DNA of 64,000 nt, taken from an uncultured Chloroflexales bacterium. Lineage in GTDB: Bacteria; Chloroflexota; Chloroflexia; Chloroflexales; Chloroflexaceae. The notes below the pieces were generated by a model. That model was not told the origin of the DNA. It saw only the letters and a list, made by a program, of their open reading frames with translations, and made no database searches. The stretch lies in contig CAKZSI010000041.1 in assembly GCA_937918935.1 (NCBI GenBank), positions 1-64,000 of the forward strand, written 5' to 3'. This document shows positions 10,101 to 18,062 of this stretch, piece by piece (position 1 is the stretch's first letter; each line of letters opens with the position of its first letter). Position numbers and translations under genes: made by a program.

Positions 10101-11254
10101 TGACGGATGCGGATAGCCCGAACTTCGGCGGCGGCAGCCTGAGCGTTACGCTGACCGGTGGCGGGTCGCAGGATCAACTCGGTGTGCTCAACCAGGGTAA
10201 TGGCCCGGGCCAGATCGGTGTGAGCGGGGGCATCGTGCGCTACGGCGGGGCGCCGATCGGCTCGCTGAGCGTGAGCAGCGGCGGCCCGCTGGTGGTGCTG
10301 TTCAACGCCAGCGCCACACCCGACGCTGTGCAGGCCCTGACGCGGGCGATCACCTTCGCCATTCCGAGCGGGACGGCCGCCAGTGGCCCGCGCACGGCGA
10401 CGTTTATCGTCAGTGACGGCGCGGGCGGCAACAGCGCCCCGGCGACGAAGGTGATTGACGCCAACCTGCTGCCGCTTGCGGTCAATGACACGCAGCAGGT
10501 GGTCATGAACACCCCCAGCCGCCTGGCGGTGCTGGCCAATGACTCTGACCCCGATGGCGACCCGCTGACCATCACCGCGGTCGGCGCTCCCGGCAATGGG
10601 AGCGTGCAGATCATCGAGAATGGCCAGGCGCTGCGCTACACGCCGGGCGCGGGGTATCAGGGGCCGGATAGCTTCACCTACACCATCAGCGATGGTCGCG
10701 GCGGCACGGCGACCGCGACCGTCAACCTCACGGTCGAGCGGGCGCGTATCTTGCTGCCCTACATCCACGACCGCCCGGTGGAACCTGACCTGGTGGTGGA
10801 CTTCAGGCTCGTTCCCGCGAGTCCCCGCGCCTTTATGCCCGCCAGGGTCGAGGTGACGGTGACCAACCGCGGGCGTGGGCCGGCCTCGAACTTCTGGGTG
10901 GACTTCTATGTCAACCCGCGCGAGGCGCCCACGGTCAACCAGCCGTGGAACGAACTCTGCCGCGACCGCAACTGCCGGGGCATCGCCTGGTTCTACGAGG
11001 GAACCCTCCGTCCGGGTGAGAGTGTGACCCTCATCAGCACGCCGCAGAGCGCGGACAATCCCAACGGCTACCAGCCCCGCTACACGATCTGGGATGGGTT
11101 CTTTGAAAACGGGTCGTACACCCTGTACGCCTATGTGGATAGCTGGAACCGTGACAGCAGCGGCACGGCCCGCGATCCGCGCGGCGCGATCGCCGAGGAG
11201 AACGAGGATAACAACCGCGCCGAGCGGCAGGTGACCGTCGAGGTTGATCGCTAG
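7133..11254 (+). CDS. Giant exported Calx-beta/cadherin/CARDB adhesin-like protein
   Basis: A 1373-residue secreted protein. A positively charged start and hydrophobic segment (about 20-45) form a signal sequence. Two Calx-beta-like domains follow (about 43-165 and 180-300), then four cadherin-like repeats (about 303-406, 408-512, 511-610, 613-715) with DEN, DPD and DVND calcium-site motifs. Further Ig/cadherin-like modules run to about 1112, a tandem-95-like module spans about 1117-1203, and a CARDB-like domain ends the chain. No C-terminal anchor is visible. A likely role is calcium-dependent cell-cell or surface adhesion, which is inference from the domains. The ATG follows AAGGAG. The exported protein at 11346 lies just downstream. 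Confidence 0.88.
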   Translation: MDHAHGRSRHLHVLTRRPALFGGLLALVALLLGLAGIGALLANPIVTVQLQGSSIPEGDSGTSTATFTVNLSQALGAGQQIVLAVTTDAGPSNQATAGASCGSGVDYVSNSATLTFNPGDVSQTFAVTICGDTVDELNESFVVRVTVQSSNVATVQPPVGQSTEVVAIITDDDNPTVQSINAPSVLEHAGPLNFVVTLSAPPIENVVIAYSTGAVGDTATATTACPAVGNATQDYVGVTNGTLVIPAGQDTGTIAIQVCDDAIPEPPGTETMTLVLDSLNSFSVNLPFGQSTATGTIQDSNAAPTIPPSQTFNVDENSPIGTAVSPAPGQITVSDPDGPGTTFTVTGGTGQGLFTVNATSGAITTNQVFDFETPPTSYTLTVQVCDGGTPNRCASGTVTININDVNDPPVVTGATFSIAENSAVGTNVGTPVAATDPDVPAQTLTYSITAGNTGSAFAINASTGQITVNGALDYETLNTYTLTVQVCDNGTPSQCGTGTVTINVTDVNEAPVVTGATFSVAENSAVGTNVGTPVTATDPDVPAQTLSYSITAGNTGGAFAINASTGQITVAAAVLDYETTPTYTLTVQVCDDGTPSQCGTGTVTINVLDQNEAPPAITSGQSFNVAENSANGTAVGTVAVTDPDGPTATRTFTITAPAGAPFAISSPGGEITVNGTLDYENLNSYTLSIQVCDGGTPSLCGTGAVTVNVTDVNEPPTVDLNGAAPGVNYTATYTEQAAPTTIVDAAADVTDPDTTSPNNQIATLTATITDCEATESLSASSGMWNAATCTFTVTGPLSTAAMSVVLQSLSYASTSDTPPASRTITVVATDNGTPQQTSPVATITLNITPVDDPPTLINNGLTVGEGQSAAISAAALQAVDPDTPPANLSFTLTALPARGELRLNGVLLTGGSFTQANINAGQLVYTHDGSETTSDSFSFTLSDGTTTLPVATFTITITPENDDPVLTTSPGATPYVQGQPPVVIDPGVTVTDADSPNFGGGSLSVTLTGGGSQDQLGVLNQGNGPGQIGVSGGIVRYGGAPIGSLSVSSGGPLVVLFNASATPDAVQALTRAITFAIPSGTAASGPRTATFIVSDGAGGNSAPATKVIDANLLPLAVNDTQQVVMNTPSRLAVLANDSDPDGDPLTITAVGAPGNGSVQIIENGQALRYTPGAGYQGPDSFTYTISDGRGGTATATVNLTVERARILLPYIHDRPVEPDLVVDFRLVPASPRAFMPARVEVTVTNRGRGPASNFWVDFYVNPREAPTVNQPWNELCRDRNCRGIAWFYEGTLRPGESVTLISTPQSADNPNGYQPRYTIWDGFFENGSYTLYAYVDSWNRDSSGTARDPRGAIAEENEDNNRAERQVTVEVDR
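8355..8966 (+). repeat. Two near-identical 306-bp tandem copies inside the adhesin gene
   Basis: The segments starting at 8355 and 8661 are almost the same at DNA level over long stretches and encode cadherin-like repeats 2 and 3. The period is exactly 102 codons. The neighbouring repeats at 8040 and 8970 are clearly diverged, pointing to recent duplication or gene conversion of this pair. Confidence 0.85.
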
Positions 11255-11345
11255 CCCCAGGTTCGAGGGTGGGGGAGGTCGCCTGGCCCTTCCCCACCCA
11301 ACCGACGGACCAGGCTGGCTCAACTGTTGCTTCAGGAGGTTTTGT

Positions 11346-12095
11346 ATGCGACGCCAGATTGCCAGTGTGACCCTGATGCTCTGCGGCGCGATCCTGTTGA
11401 TGTTGGGGATGGTGGTGGTTCCCGCGCCTGTGCCGGTGGCGGCGGGACCGGCGCTCCAGCCCTCGCCGCGCCCGCCGCTGGAACCGACTGCTCCGCCGGA
11501 GGGTGGTCTGCCCGCGCCCACGCCGATCCCCTACGGGCGAGTGACGGGAACGATCATTGACCTTCGCACGGGCGCCCCGGCCCCGGGCAAACTGGTTGTG
11601 ATCGGCGACTCAACCGTGATCAGTGACGCGAACGGCAATTACGACCGCTGGGTGGTGAGCGGCTTCTACGATCTCTATCTCAGATTGCGTGACGGCGAGG
11701 GGCGGGTGATCCAGCCACCCCAGCAGATCGCCGTGGGTAACGGCGATACGGTGGTGGTGCACCTGTTCTTCACCAGCGAAGCGCCGGTCGCCCCGGCAGC
11801 GCCCGAGCCGACTGCAACGGCGGCGCCCGAGCCGACTGCGACGGCGGCGCCCCTCCCGATACCAACGCCCACCCCTGGCGAGGTGGTGGCGGTCGCGCCG
11901 GTCTCGCTGCCCAGGACGGCGGCGACCGGTGCGAGCGTGCCCGGGCCGCTGCTGCTGGCGGGCGCGGCGCTGCTGGGCCTGGGCGCGTTGCTGCAGGTGC
12001 GCCCGCGCCGCCGCGCCGCCCGGCGCCAGGAGGCCGATCAGCGCCTGCTACGGCGGATGCTGGCGACCCCGCCCGAGGAGTCCTCAGAAGAGTAG
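11346..12095 (+). CDS. Exported carboxypeptidase-regulatory-like protein with sortase-like LPRTA tail
   Basis: A 249-residue exported protein. A signal peptide occupies about residues 1-32, followed by a Pro-rich linker. A carboxypeptidase-regulatory-like beta-sandwich (about 60-140) is recognisable from the VTGTIIDLRTGAPAPG and ISDANGNYD segments. A repeated EPTATAAP linker leads to LPRTA at 188-192, a hydrophobic helix at about 201-218 and an Arg-rich end. That order of motif, helix and basic tail is the layout of a cell-wall sorting signal, although A replaces the usual final G. If no sortase exists, it would simply be a membrane-anchored lollipop protein. The ATG at 11346 follows an AGGAGG site. 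It probably forms an operon with the adhesin. Confidence 0.85.
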   Translation: MRRQIASVTLMLCGAILLMLGMVVVPAPVPVAAGPALQPSPRPPLEPTAPPEGGLPAPTPIPYGRVTGTIIDLRTGAPAPGKLVVIGDSTVISDANGNYDRWVVSGFYDLYLRLRDGEGRVIQPPQQIAVGNGDTVVVHLFFTSEAPVAPAAPEPTATAAPEPTATAAPLPIPTPTPGEVVAVAPVSLPRTAATGASVPGPLLLAGAALLGLGALLQVRPRRRAARRQEADQRLLRRMLATPPEESSEE

Positions 12096-12114
12096 AGTCT
12101 GTCGTTCTGGTCGT

Positions 12115-12180
12115 GTGGAGGTGTAGAGCAACGGCAAGGCTTGATTCCCATCGCTTTGACGGTCTGCTCCACACCTCCAC
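12115..12180. repeat. 16-bp inverted repeat between convergent genes
   Basis: GTGGAGGTGTAGAGCA (12115-12130) pairs with 12165-12180 with one mismatch across a 34-nt loop. It lies between the ends of the sorting-signal gene and the R2lox gene, where a two-way transcription stop would be expected. There is no T-run. Confidence 0.55.
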
Positions 12181-12242
12181 GAACTGGTCAGCAGGGAAGC
12201 GAAGCAACTGTCCGGCGGTGGCGCCCGGGTCTGAAATACACC

Positions 12243-13139
12243 TTACCCATCGTCCTCGGCAATCACGCGGGTGGTCACACGCTCGATCTCGGCGAGACTC
12301 TTGCCACGGGCGCTCTCCAGACGCTCGAGACGCTTCTGGAACTGGGCCAGGGCGTAGGCCGAGAAGGTCTCCATCTGGAGGTTAAAGGGCATCACCTCGT
12401 AGCACTGAAAAGCCTCGTCGATCACACCCATGGCATAGAGCAGCAATTCGCTCATGCGCGCCTCGATAGGCGCCCAGAGGGCATCATCGGCGGCGATGAG
12501 CCGCGAGAGCAGGTAAACGCCATAGGCGATATGGCGCGACTCGTCCTGCTTGAGGAGCCGGATGCCCTCGCGGGTGCCGGGCAGGAGATCGTTGGCCTCG
12601 AGCATGGTGAAGTAGGCGTGGTAGCCGGTCTCGGCGAGCACGCCTTCGACGATCATGTTGTAGGTGAGAGCCGCTTCGGCCTGGGCCAGGGGTGAGGCGT
12701 CGTTGACCAGGCGGCCCATCGCCGCGGGCAGGGCCTCGTAGATCAGCGCGCGAAAACTGGGCGTGTGGTAGCGGCTCAGGTCGTGGTCGGTCGCGGCGAC
12801 TTCGTCGAGGAAGCGGGCGAAGAAGTCGGTATGCTTGGCCTCCTCAAAGAGGAAGGTGGTCAGAAACAGTTCCTCCTCAACCCGGCCCTCGCGGGCCACC
12901 GCCTGCACCAGCGGCAGCAAGTCGAGGGTCACGGCCTCTTCGCCGGCCTGGAAGAGGGCGGTCAGGCGCAGCAAGAGGTCGCGCTCAGGCTCGCTGAGGC
13001 GCTGCCAGTCGGCGGCGTCGCGGGACAGATCGATCGCACCGGGGTTCCAGACGCCGAGGCGCTTCGCCTTCTCGAAGAGGCGCATCGGCGGGCTGTCGCG
13101 GCGCAGGCCGCGAGTGGTGGTGGCGAAACTGGTGTGCAT
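12243..13139 (-). CDS. R2-like ligand-binding oxidase (R2lox)
   Basis: A 298-residue ferritin-like protein, related to the ribonucleotide reductase small subunit but belonging to the R2lox group, which binds a Mn/Fe centre and a fatty acid. All metal ligands can be placed: Glu67, Glu100, His103, Glu165, Glu200 and His203. Val70 and Tyr160 match the pair that forms the unusual ether cross-link in studied R2lox proteins. The WNP segment after KAKRLG and the FQAGEEAVTLD segment are characteristic. The ATG at 13139 follows AAAGGGA. An open frame continues to 13427 but lacks homology. It lies 95 bp downstream of the L,D-transpeptidase gene on the same strand. Its physiological substrate is unknown. 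Confidence 0.92.
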   Translation of the reverse strand: MHTSFATTTRGLRRDSPPMRLFEKAKRLGVWNPGAIDLSRDAADWQRLSEPERDLLLRLTALFQAGEEAVTLDLLPLVQAVAREGRVEEELFLTTFLFEEAKHTDFFARFLDEVAATDHDLSRYHTPSFRALIYEALPAAMGRLVNDASPLAQAEAALTYNMIVEGVLAETGYHAYFTMLEANDLLPGTREGIRLLKQDESRHIAYGVYLLSRLIAADDALWAPIEARMSELLLYAMGVIDEAFQCYEVMPFNLQMETFSAYALAQFQKRLERLESARGKSLAEIERVTTRVIAEDDG

Positions 13140-13234
13140 GGGGTTCCCTTTGAACACATACGTAGGGGCGAACAACCGGTCGCATCCGCCGTGGGTGGCC
13201 GGCCGCCCGCATGAATGCATAACCGCCCCCGCGC

Positions 13235-14455
13235 CTACCATCGCACGCTGACAGGGGTGCCCAGAGGCGCCCAGCCGTAGAGCCAGGCCGCCGACGCGAC
13301 GGGCAGGTTGATGCAGCCGTGACTGCGACGCACGCCCGTGCCGAACTGGTTGTGCCAGTAGGTGCCATGGAGCGCCACACCGCCAACGATGTACATGGCG
13401 TGGGGCACATCGGGCACGTTCCAGCACTCGCCGCCAGCGCAGCCGCGCATCGTCTGCGAGCGCACCTTGTAGTAGATGGCGAAGCGACCCACCGGGGTGT
13501 TAAAGCCGTCGCGCCCGGTAGAAACCGGCGCGTCAAAGACCATGCGCTGACCCTCGTAGGCGTAGAGCCACTGGTCGCTCAGGTCCACGATGATGCTTTT
13601 GCCGCCGGAGGAGGGGGCCGGAGCGGCTCGGGCCGGGGCCGGCGCCGGAGGAGCGGACGTGGGTGCGGCCGGAGCCGGCGCAGGTGCGGCAGGCGCCTCG
13701 GTGGCAGGTGGGGCGGCGGCGGGGGCGGCATTGAGTGGTTGGGCAGGCGCGGCCGGTTCGGGAAGAGCCTGGCCGCCGTTGTCAACCACGAGCGCCCCGT
13801 CCGGCGCGCCCGGCGAGGTGGGCAAGCCGCGGAGGAGCGCCAGATCGCGCCCCAGGCCGCCGATCTGCACGGCCTCCGCTGGCGGCGCGTCGGGGTAATG
13901 CTCGAGACGCACCCGCTCGAAATACTGGACGAGCGCCAGCCGCGGGCCGATGTACTCCCAGGCCGGCGCGCCGATCGGCAAGCCGAAGACTTCCAGGCCG
14001 CCATTCGCTTCCCAGTAGCTCAGGAACGGCGGGCCGACCGTGTACCCCGTTTCGGGAAACAGGCGCGTGTCGGGCGGCAGTTCGGCCACCGGCGCGGGCG
14101 GATCGAAGCGCCGCCAGAGGGCTTCGCTGTATTCGGCCCCCAGCCGCCCGCGCAGGATGGCGCCCCCGTACTCCGGGTGCAACTCCAGGCGCCCGCGCTC
14201 GAAATACTGCACTGTCAGACCATTCTCGACCAGATGGGGGGTGATCGGCGGGCCGAGGGTCAGCGCGCCGTTGCTGTCGCGCCAGTGGCCGAGAAAGCCG
14301 TACTCGTTGCTCAGACGCTGGCCCGTGGCGGCAAAAAAGAGCGCGTTGTCCATCGCTACGCTCTGGCGCGGCGCTACCCATGCTCCGACGATGATCCCCA
14401 GCAACAGACTGCCTACGCATGCCGAAAGAAAGCGTCGGGTGAGCCGGAAGCGCAT
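13235..14455 (-). CDS. Exported L,D-transpeptidase (YkuD family)
   Basis: A 406-residue envelope enzyme. An N-terminal hydrophobic segment (about 8-30) is a signal or anchor. Residues 40-200 hold two similar units with LGPPIT and GLPIGAP turns and QYFER motifs, a module common in exported proteins of this phylum. A long Pro/Ala-rich linker (about 215-275) follows. The C-terminal YkuD domain has the HGTYWHN strand and the SHGCINL motif with catalytic Cys381. It would form 3-3 peptidoglycan cross-links or attach proteins to the wall. An AGGAG site precedes the ATG at 14455. It probably shares a transcript with the R2lox gene. Confidence 0.93.
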   Translation of the reverse strand: MRFRLTRRFLSACVGSLLLGIIVGAWVAPRQSVAMDNALFFAATGQRLSNEYGFLGHWRDSNGALTLGPPITPHLVENGLTVQYFERGRLELHPEYGGAILRGRLGAEYSEALWRRFDPPAPVAELPPDTRLFPETGYTVGPPFLSYWEANGGLEVFGLPIGAPAWEYIGPRLALVQYFERVRLEHYPDAPPAEAVQIGGLGRDLALLRGLPTSPGAPDGALVVDNGGQALPEPAAPAQPLNAAPAAAPPATEAPAAPAPAPAAPTSAPPAPAPARAAPAPSSGGKSIIVDLSDQWLYAYEGQRMVFDAPVSTGRDGFNTPVGRFAIYYKVRSQTMRGCAGGECWNVPDVPHAMYIVGGVALHGTYWHNQFGTGVRRSHGCINLPVASAAWLYGWAPLGTPVSVRW

Positions 14456-14956
14456 GGTCGACTCCTGGAGCGTTCACGAACGGACAACAACAACCATCGA
14501 GCGCCGGCTGTCAACTCGAACCATCATGCTCGCGATGCTTCGATCGCCCTTCCGGCGCGCCACGAGGGGGACGATGCTCTGTTCGCATTATAGCGCCGCG
14601 TGATGGGTTGTCAAGGGTATTTGAGGCGATCATGCCTTTACTATGGTCTACGTATTACCGATGCCCTTGACAATCTAATGATGATGGAGACGCCAGGTTT
14701 CCCCGTGTCCCCGCCAGACGAGCGGGATTGGGAGGGTGCAGGTTTCCCAGGAACGCAAAAACTCCGCGTGTCGCAGGGTTGCGCCCCGGGCGCAACGCCT
14801 GACGACTTGTGGTACCATGAAGCTGATGCCGCGATGTGGCTCCCTTTCCCGTTGGGATGGGCGCGGTGAGGCCCAAACCTCCGCATTTCCCCTGAGCGAG
14901 ATACGATGGGCCGCGCGGCGAAACTATGTCAACAACCCACTGGAGGACCCTGACCC
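14456..14956. other. Intergenic region before prfB
   Basis: About 500 bp between divergent genes. Several short open frames are present, but none has a credible start or homology. A perfect hairpin GTTGCGCC-CCG-GGCGCAAC lies at 14778-14796. Part of 14686-14760 resembles the GGTTTCCCC/GGGAGGG intergenic repeats seen elsewhere. Confidence 0.55.
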
Positions 14957-16058
14957 ATGCAAGAACTTGATACCGAACTCGATGAACTGCGCGAACGGCT
15001 GGCCCTGATCCGGGGGCATCTTTGACCTGTCCAGCAAACAGGCCCAGATCGCGACCCTGGAAGAACAGGCCGCCGATCCGAACCTCTGGAACGACCCCCG
15101 CGCGGCCCAGGCGGTGATGCAGCGCCTCACACGCCTGAAAGAAGAAGTGGGCCGCTGGGCATCCCTTGAGGAGCGGTTGCGTAGCCTGGGCGAACTGCTT
15201 GAACTTGCCGAGGCCGAAGGTGATGACTCGCTCCGCAACGAGATCGCAGGCGATCTCCGCAGCGCAGCGCATGAGTTGCAGCAGTTTGAACTGGCCCTGT
15301 TGCTCAGCGGCCCCTACGACGACCGCGATGCCTTTATCTCTATTCAGGCCGGTATGGGCGGCACCGACGCCCAGGACTGGGCCGAAATGCTTCTGCGCAT
15401 GTACATTCGCTGGGCCGAGTCACGGGGCTACGAGGTGCACGTGGTTGATCAGAGCGAGGGCGATGAGGCGGGGATCAAAAGCGCCACACTGGAGGTGCGC
15501 GGTCCCTACGCCTACGGCTACGCGCGCGCCGAAGCCGGTGTGCATCGCCTGATCCGCCTGTCGCCGTTCAATGCCGCCCATACCCGGCAGACTTCCTTCG
15601 CCCGCGTTGAGGTCATGCCCGAGGTGGACGATGCCCCCGAGGTGATGATCAAGCCCGAAGATCTGCGCATCGACGTGTTTCGCTCGGGCGGTCACGGCGG
15701 CCAGGGGGTGAATACCACCGACTCGGCGGTGCGCCTGACCCACCTGCCCACGGGTATTGTGGTGGTATGTCAGAACGAGCGTTCGCAATTGCAGAACCGC
15801 GAGACGGCATTGCGGGTGCTGCGTGGCCGCTTGCTCGAGCGCGAGTTGCAGCGGCAGGCCGAAGAACGCGCACGCCTGCGCGGCGATTATCGTGACGCCG
15901 CCTTTGGCAGCCAGATGCGCACCTACTATCTGCATCCTTCGACGCTGGTGAAGGATCATCGCACCAACTACGAGACGAGCAATGTGCAGGCGGTGCTCGA
16001 TGGACAGATCGACGATTTCATCGAAGCCTACCTGCGCTGGAACGTTGCCGCCCAGTGA
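14957..16058 (+). CDS. prfB: Peptide chain release factor 2, made by programmed +1 frameshift
   Basis: RF2 recognises UGA and UAA stop codons. The ATG at 14957 opens 22 codons that end at CTT, then an in-frame TGA at 15023-15025. Shifting +1 resumes at GAC (15024) and gives 366 residues in all, the normal RF2 length. SPF, the stop-codon recognition tripeptide, is at 202-204 and GGQ at 247-249, matching known RF2 spacing. The stop overlaps the GTG of the next gene, so the two are coupled. Annotated without the shift, the gene would appear N-terminally truncated or broken. It is neither. Confidence 0.96.
15012..15026 (+). promoter_or_regulatory. RF2 autoregulatory frameshift signal
   Basis: GGGGG (15012-15016) is the internal Shine-Dalgarno-like stimulator. 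It is followed by CAT and the slippery CTT-TGA-C (15020-15026). This layout matches the well-studied bacterial prfB site, where low RF2 activity lets the ribosome slip past UGA. Confidence 0.95.
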
Positions 16059-17380
16059 AGAAGATTGCTCGCTACCTGCTGGTCCTCGTGCTGCTGGCAG
16101 TCGCCCTGCTGGCGCCTGCGGTGATCGCCCGTCCCGCCGAGGGCATCCGGGTCGTTGCGGCGACCGCCCGCTCCGAGTTTCCCGCCCGCATCACCTTTGA
16201 TCTCACCGCCGAGGCGGATGTGGGCGAAATTGTAGCGGCCCAGTTGCTCTACGGCGCGACGCGCCAGAATGTGCTCACGGTCGTAGATGTGCCGGTCACC
16301 CCGGGCCGGCGGATCGAGACGCGCCACGTGCTGGACACCGAAGTGTACTACTATCCGCCGGGCACGGCCATTTCCTATCGCTGGGCGCTTCGCGACGCCA
16401 GCGGCGCCGAAGTGATCACCCCGCCCGCCGAGGTGATTCACCACGACGCGCGCTTTCCCTGGGCCGAACGCACCGAACGCAACGTGACCGTGTTCTGGTA
16501 CCAGGGCGGCGTGGCGTTTGGCGAGGTGTTGATCAACGTGGCGACCGCGGGGCTTGACCGCATCGCGGCGGCGATCGGGGCGGAACTGGAGGAGCCGGTG
16601 CGCATCTATGTCTACGCTTCCAAAGCCGATTTGCGCACCGCACTCCAGGCGAACTCGGTCGAATGGGTGGGCGGCCAGGCTTTCACCGATCTGGGTGTTA
16701 TCATCGGCGCCATTGCGCCCGGCGACGTTGCCGAGGCCGGGCGGCTGATCCCCCACGAACTGGCCCACCAGGCGCTGGCGCAGTTGACCGACAACCCCTA
16801 CGGCGGGCCGCCCCCCTGGTTCGATGAGGGGTTGGCGATGTATGCCCAGGTCCAACCTGATGCGTGGATCGACGCACGCCTGGATGAGGCCGCGCGCCAG
16901 GGGCGTCTGATCCCCCTGGAGGCCCTTGCTGCCAGTTTCCCCGCCGATACCGATCAGGCCCTGCTCTCCTATGCGCAGAGCCAGGCGCTGGTAGAGTACC
17001 TTATCACGACCTATGGCACCGATAAGGTGCGGGCGCTGGCCCTGGCCTTCGCCGCCGCAACACCGGTGGACCAGGCGCTGCAAACGGTGATCGGGCGCAG
17101 CGTAGATGAACTGGACGCCGAGTGGCGCGCGACCCTGCCGCCTCAGGAGCAGTCTATTGCTCCTACGCCGGTTCCCCGAACCGCGCCCGCCGATCGCTTC
17201 GCCGAGCCGCCGGTGGGCATGCCAGGTGTGGACGTGGCCTCGCCCGGCGGGTCAGAGTCTGCCGGAGTTCCGATGTTGCCCCTGGTTGCCGGTGCACTGT
17301 TCTGTGGCACGGGTCTGGTGGCGGCCGGGGCTGTGGCGCTGCTGCTCGCCCGACGCGCAGCGGCAATAAAGAGCCGCTGA
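16055..17380 (+). CDS. Membrane-anchored gluzincin-type metallopeptidase (peptidase MA-like)
   Basis: A 441-residue exported protein. A signal peptide covers residues 1-25 and a beta-rich domain runs to about 150. The zinc peptidase domain has HELAH (His234, Glu235, His238) and the third ligand Glu258 in WFDEG, 20 residues further on, as in the peptidase MA/M1-like group. A Pro-rich linker and one hydrophobic helix (about 410-432) anchor the C-terminus. The catalytic domain should be outside the cell. The GTG start overlaps the prfB stop, so translation is coupled to RF2, which is an odd partner. Substrate unknown. Confidence 0.88.
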   Translation: MKKIARYLLVLVLLAVALLAPAVIARPAEGIRVVAATARSEFPARITFDLTAEADVGEIVAAQLLYGATRQNVLTVVDVPVTPGRRIETRHVLDTEVYYYPPGTAISYRWALRDASGAEVITPPAEVIHHDARFPWAERTERNVTVFWYQGGVAFGEVLINVATAGLDRIAAAIGAELEEPVRIYVYASKADLRTALQANSVEWVGGQAFTDLGVIIGAIAPGDVAEAGRLIPHELAHQALAQLTDNPYGGPPPWFDEGLAMYAQVQPDAWIDARLDEAARQGRLIPLEALAASFPADTDQALLSYAQSQALVEYLITTYGTDKVRALALAFAAATPVDQALQTVIGRSVDELDAEWRATLPPQEQSIAPTPVPRTAPADRFAEPPVGMPGVDVASPGGSESAGVPMLPLVAGALFCGTGLVAAGAVALLLARRAAAIKSR

Positions 17381-17399
17381 GATGAACGCGGGCGGATGC

Positions 17400-17418
17400 G
17401 GGAGGGCTTCGCCCTCCC
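17400..17418. repeat. GGGAGGGC palindrome, family B
   Basis: GGGAGGGC-TTC-GCCCTCCC, a perfect 8-bp stem in the gap between the peptidase and HIT genes. The same core recurs at 43536, 45569 and 59762. Confidence 0.75.
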
Positions 17419-17503
17419 AGGGAAACCCCTGTGCATCCCGGTAGTGGCGGGGAAGCCCCCCTGGCTGCCGGTAAGTCAGGACACGCTCAACGAGGAGCAA
17501 CCG

Positions 17504-18058
17504 ATGGAAACCAAATTCACACCCTGGCGCATGAAGTACATCAAGCAAGGCGATGGCAAAGCGGACGGGGGGTGCATCTTCTGCGCCATAGCGGCGGCGC
17601 CGCCCGAGACCGACGCGGAGCATCTGGTATTGTATCGGGGCGAACGCTGTTTCGTGCTGCTGAACCTCTACCCCTACAACCCCGGGCACCTGATGGTGGT
17701 CACCAATGCCCACACCGCCGATCTCGCCGGCCTCGACACGGCCACGGCCGAAGAACTCTTCACCCTGACCCGGCGCAGCGTAGGCGTGCTGGAAGCGGAG
17801 TACGGGCCGCATGGCTTCAATCTGGGGATCAACCTGGGACGGACGGCAGGGGCGGGTATCGCCGAGCATCTGCACATGCACATCGTGCCGCGTTGGAACG
17901 GGGACGCGAACTTTCTGCCGATCGTGGGCGGCACGCGCCTCATCCCCGAAGATCTGAGCGGTACGTACCAGCGGCTCCGACCGCGGTTCGACGCATTGCG
18001 TTGTGAGGACGAGGAACGCTCGCGGGGGGCGATCTGCTGTTCCGGCGCCGAAGGGTAG
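17504..18058 (+). CDS. HIT-family nucleotide hydrolase or transferase
   Basis: A 184-residue histidine-triad protein. The HLHMHIVPRW motif near residue 125 is the HIT signature and carries the catalytic His. An upstream CIFC pair near residues 25-28 is typical of the zinc-binding branch seen in Ap4A phosphorylase-like members. It likely cleaves dinucleoside polyphosphates or nucleotidyl conjugates in the cytoplasm; the precise substrate cannot be read from sequence. The ATG at 17504 follows GAGGAG. An in-frame extension back to 17396 crosses a family B repeat and is rejected. Confidence 0.92.
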   Translation: METKFTPWRMKYIKQGDGKADGGCIFCAIAAAPPETDAEHLVLYRGERCFVLLNLYPYNPGHLMVVTNAHTADLAGLDTATAEELFTLTRRSVGVLEAEYGPHGFNLGINLGRTAGAGIAEHLHMHIVPRWNGDANFLPIVGGTRLIPEDLSGTYQRLRPRFDALRCEDEERSRGAICCSGAEG

Positions 18059-18062
18059 GGGA

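Noticed and set aside
14600-14869. 89-residue frame before prfB
   Set aside because: No ribosome site, runs through repeat-like sequence and has no recognisable features.
15023-15025. TGA near the start of prfB read as a nonsense mutation
   Set aside because: The GGGGG-CAT-CTT-TGA-C context is the standard RF2 frameshift site, and downstream conservation is complete.
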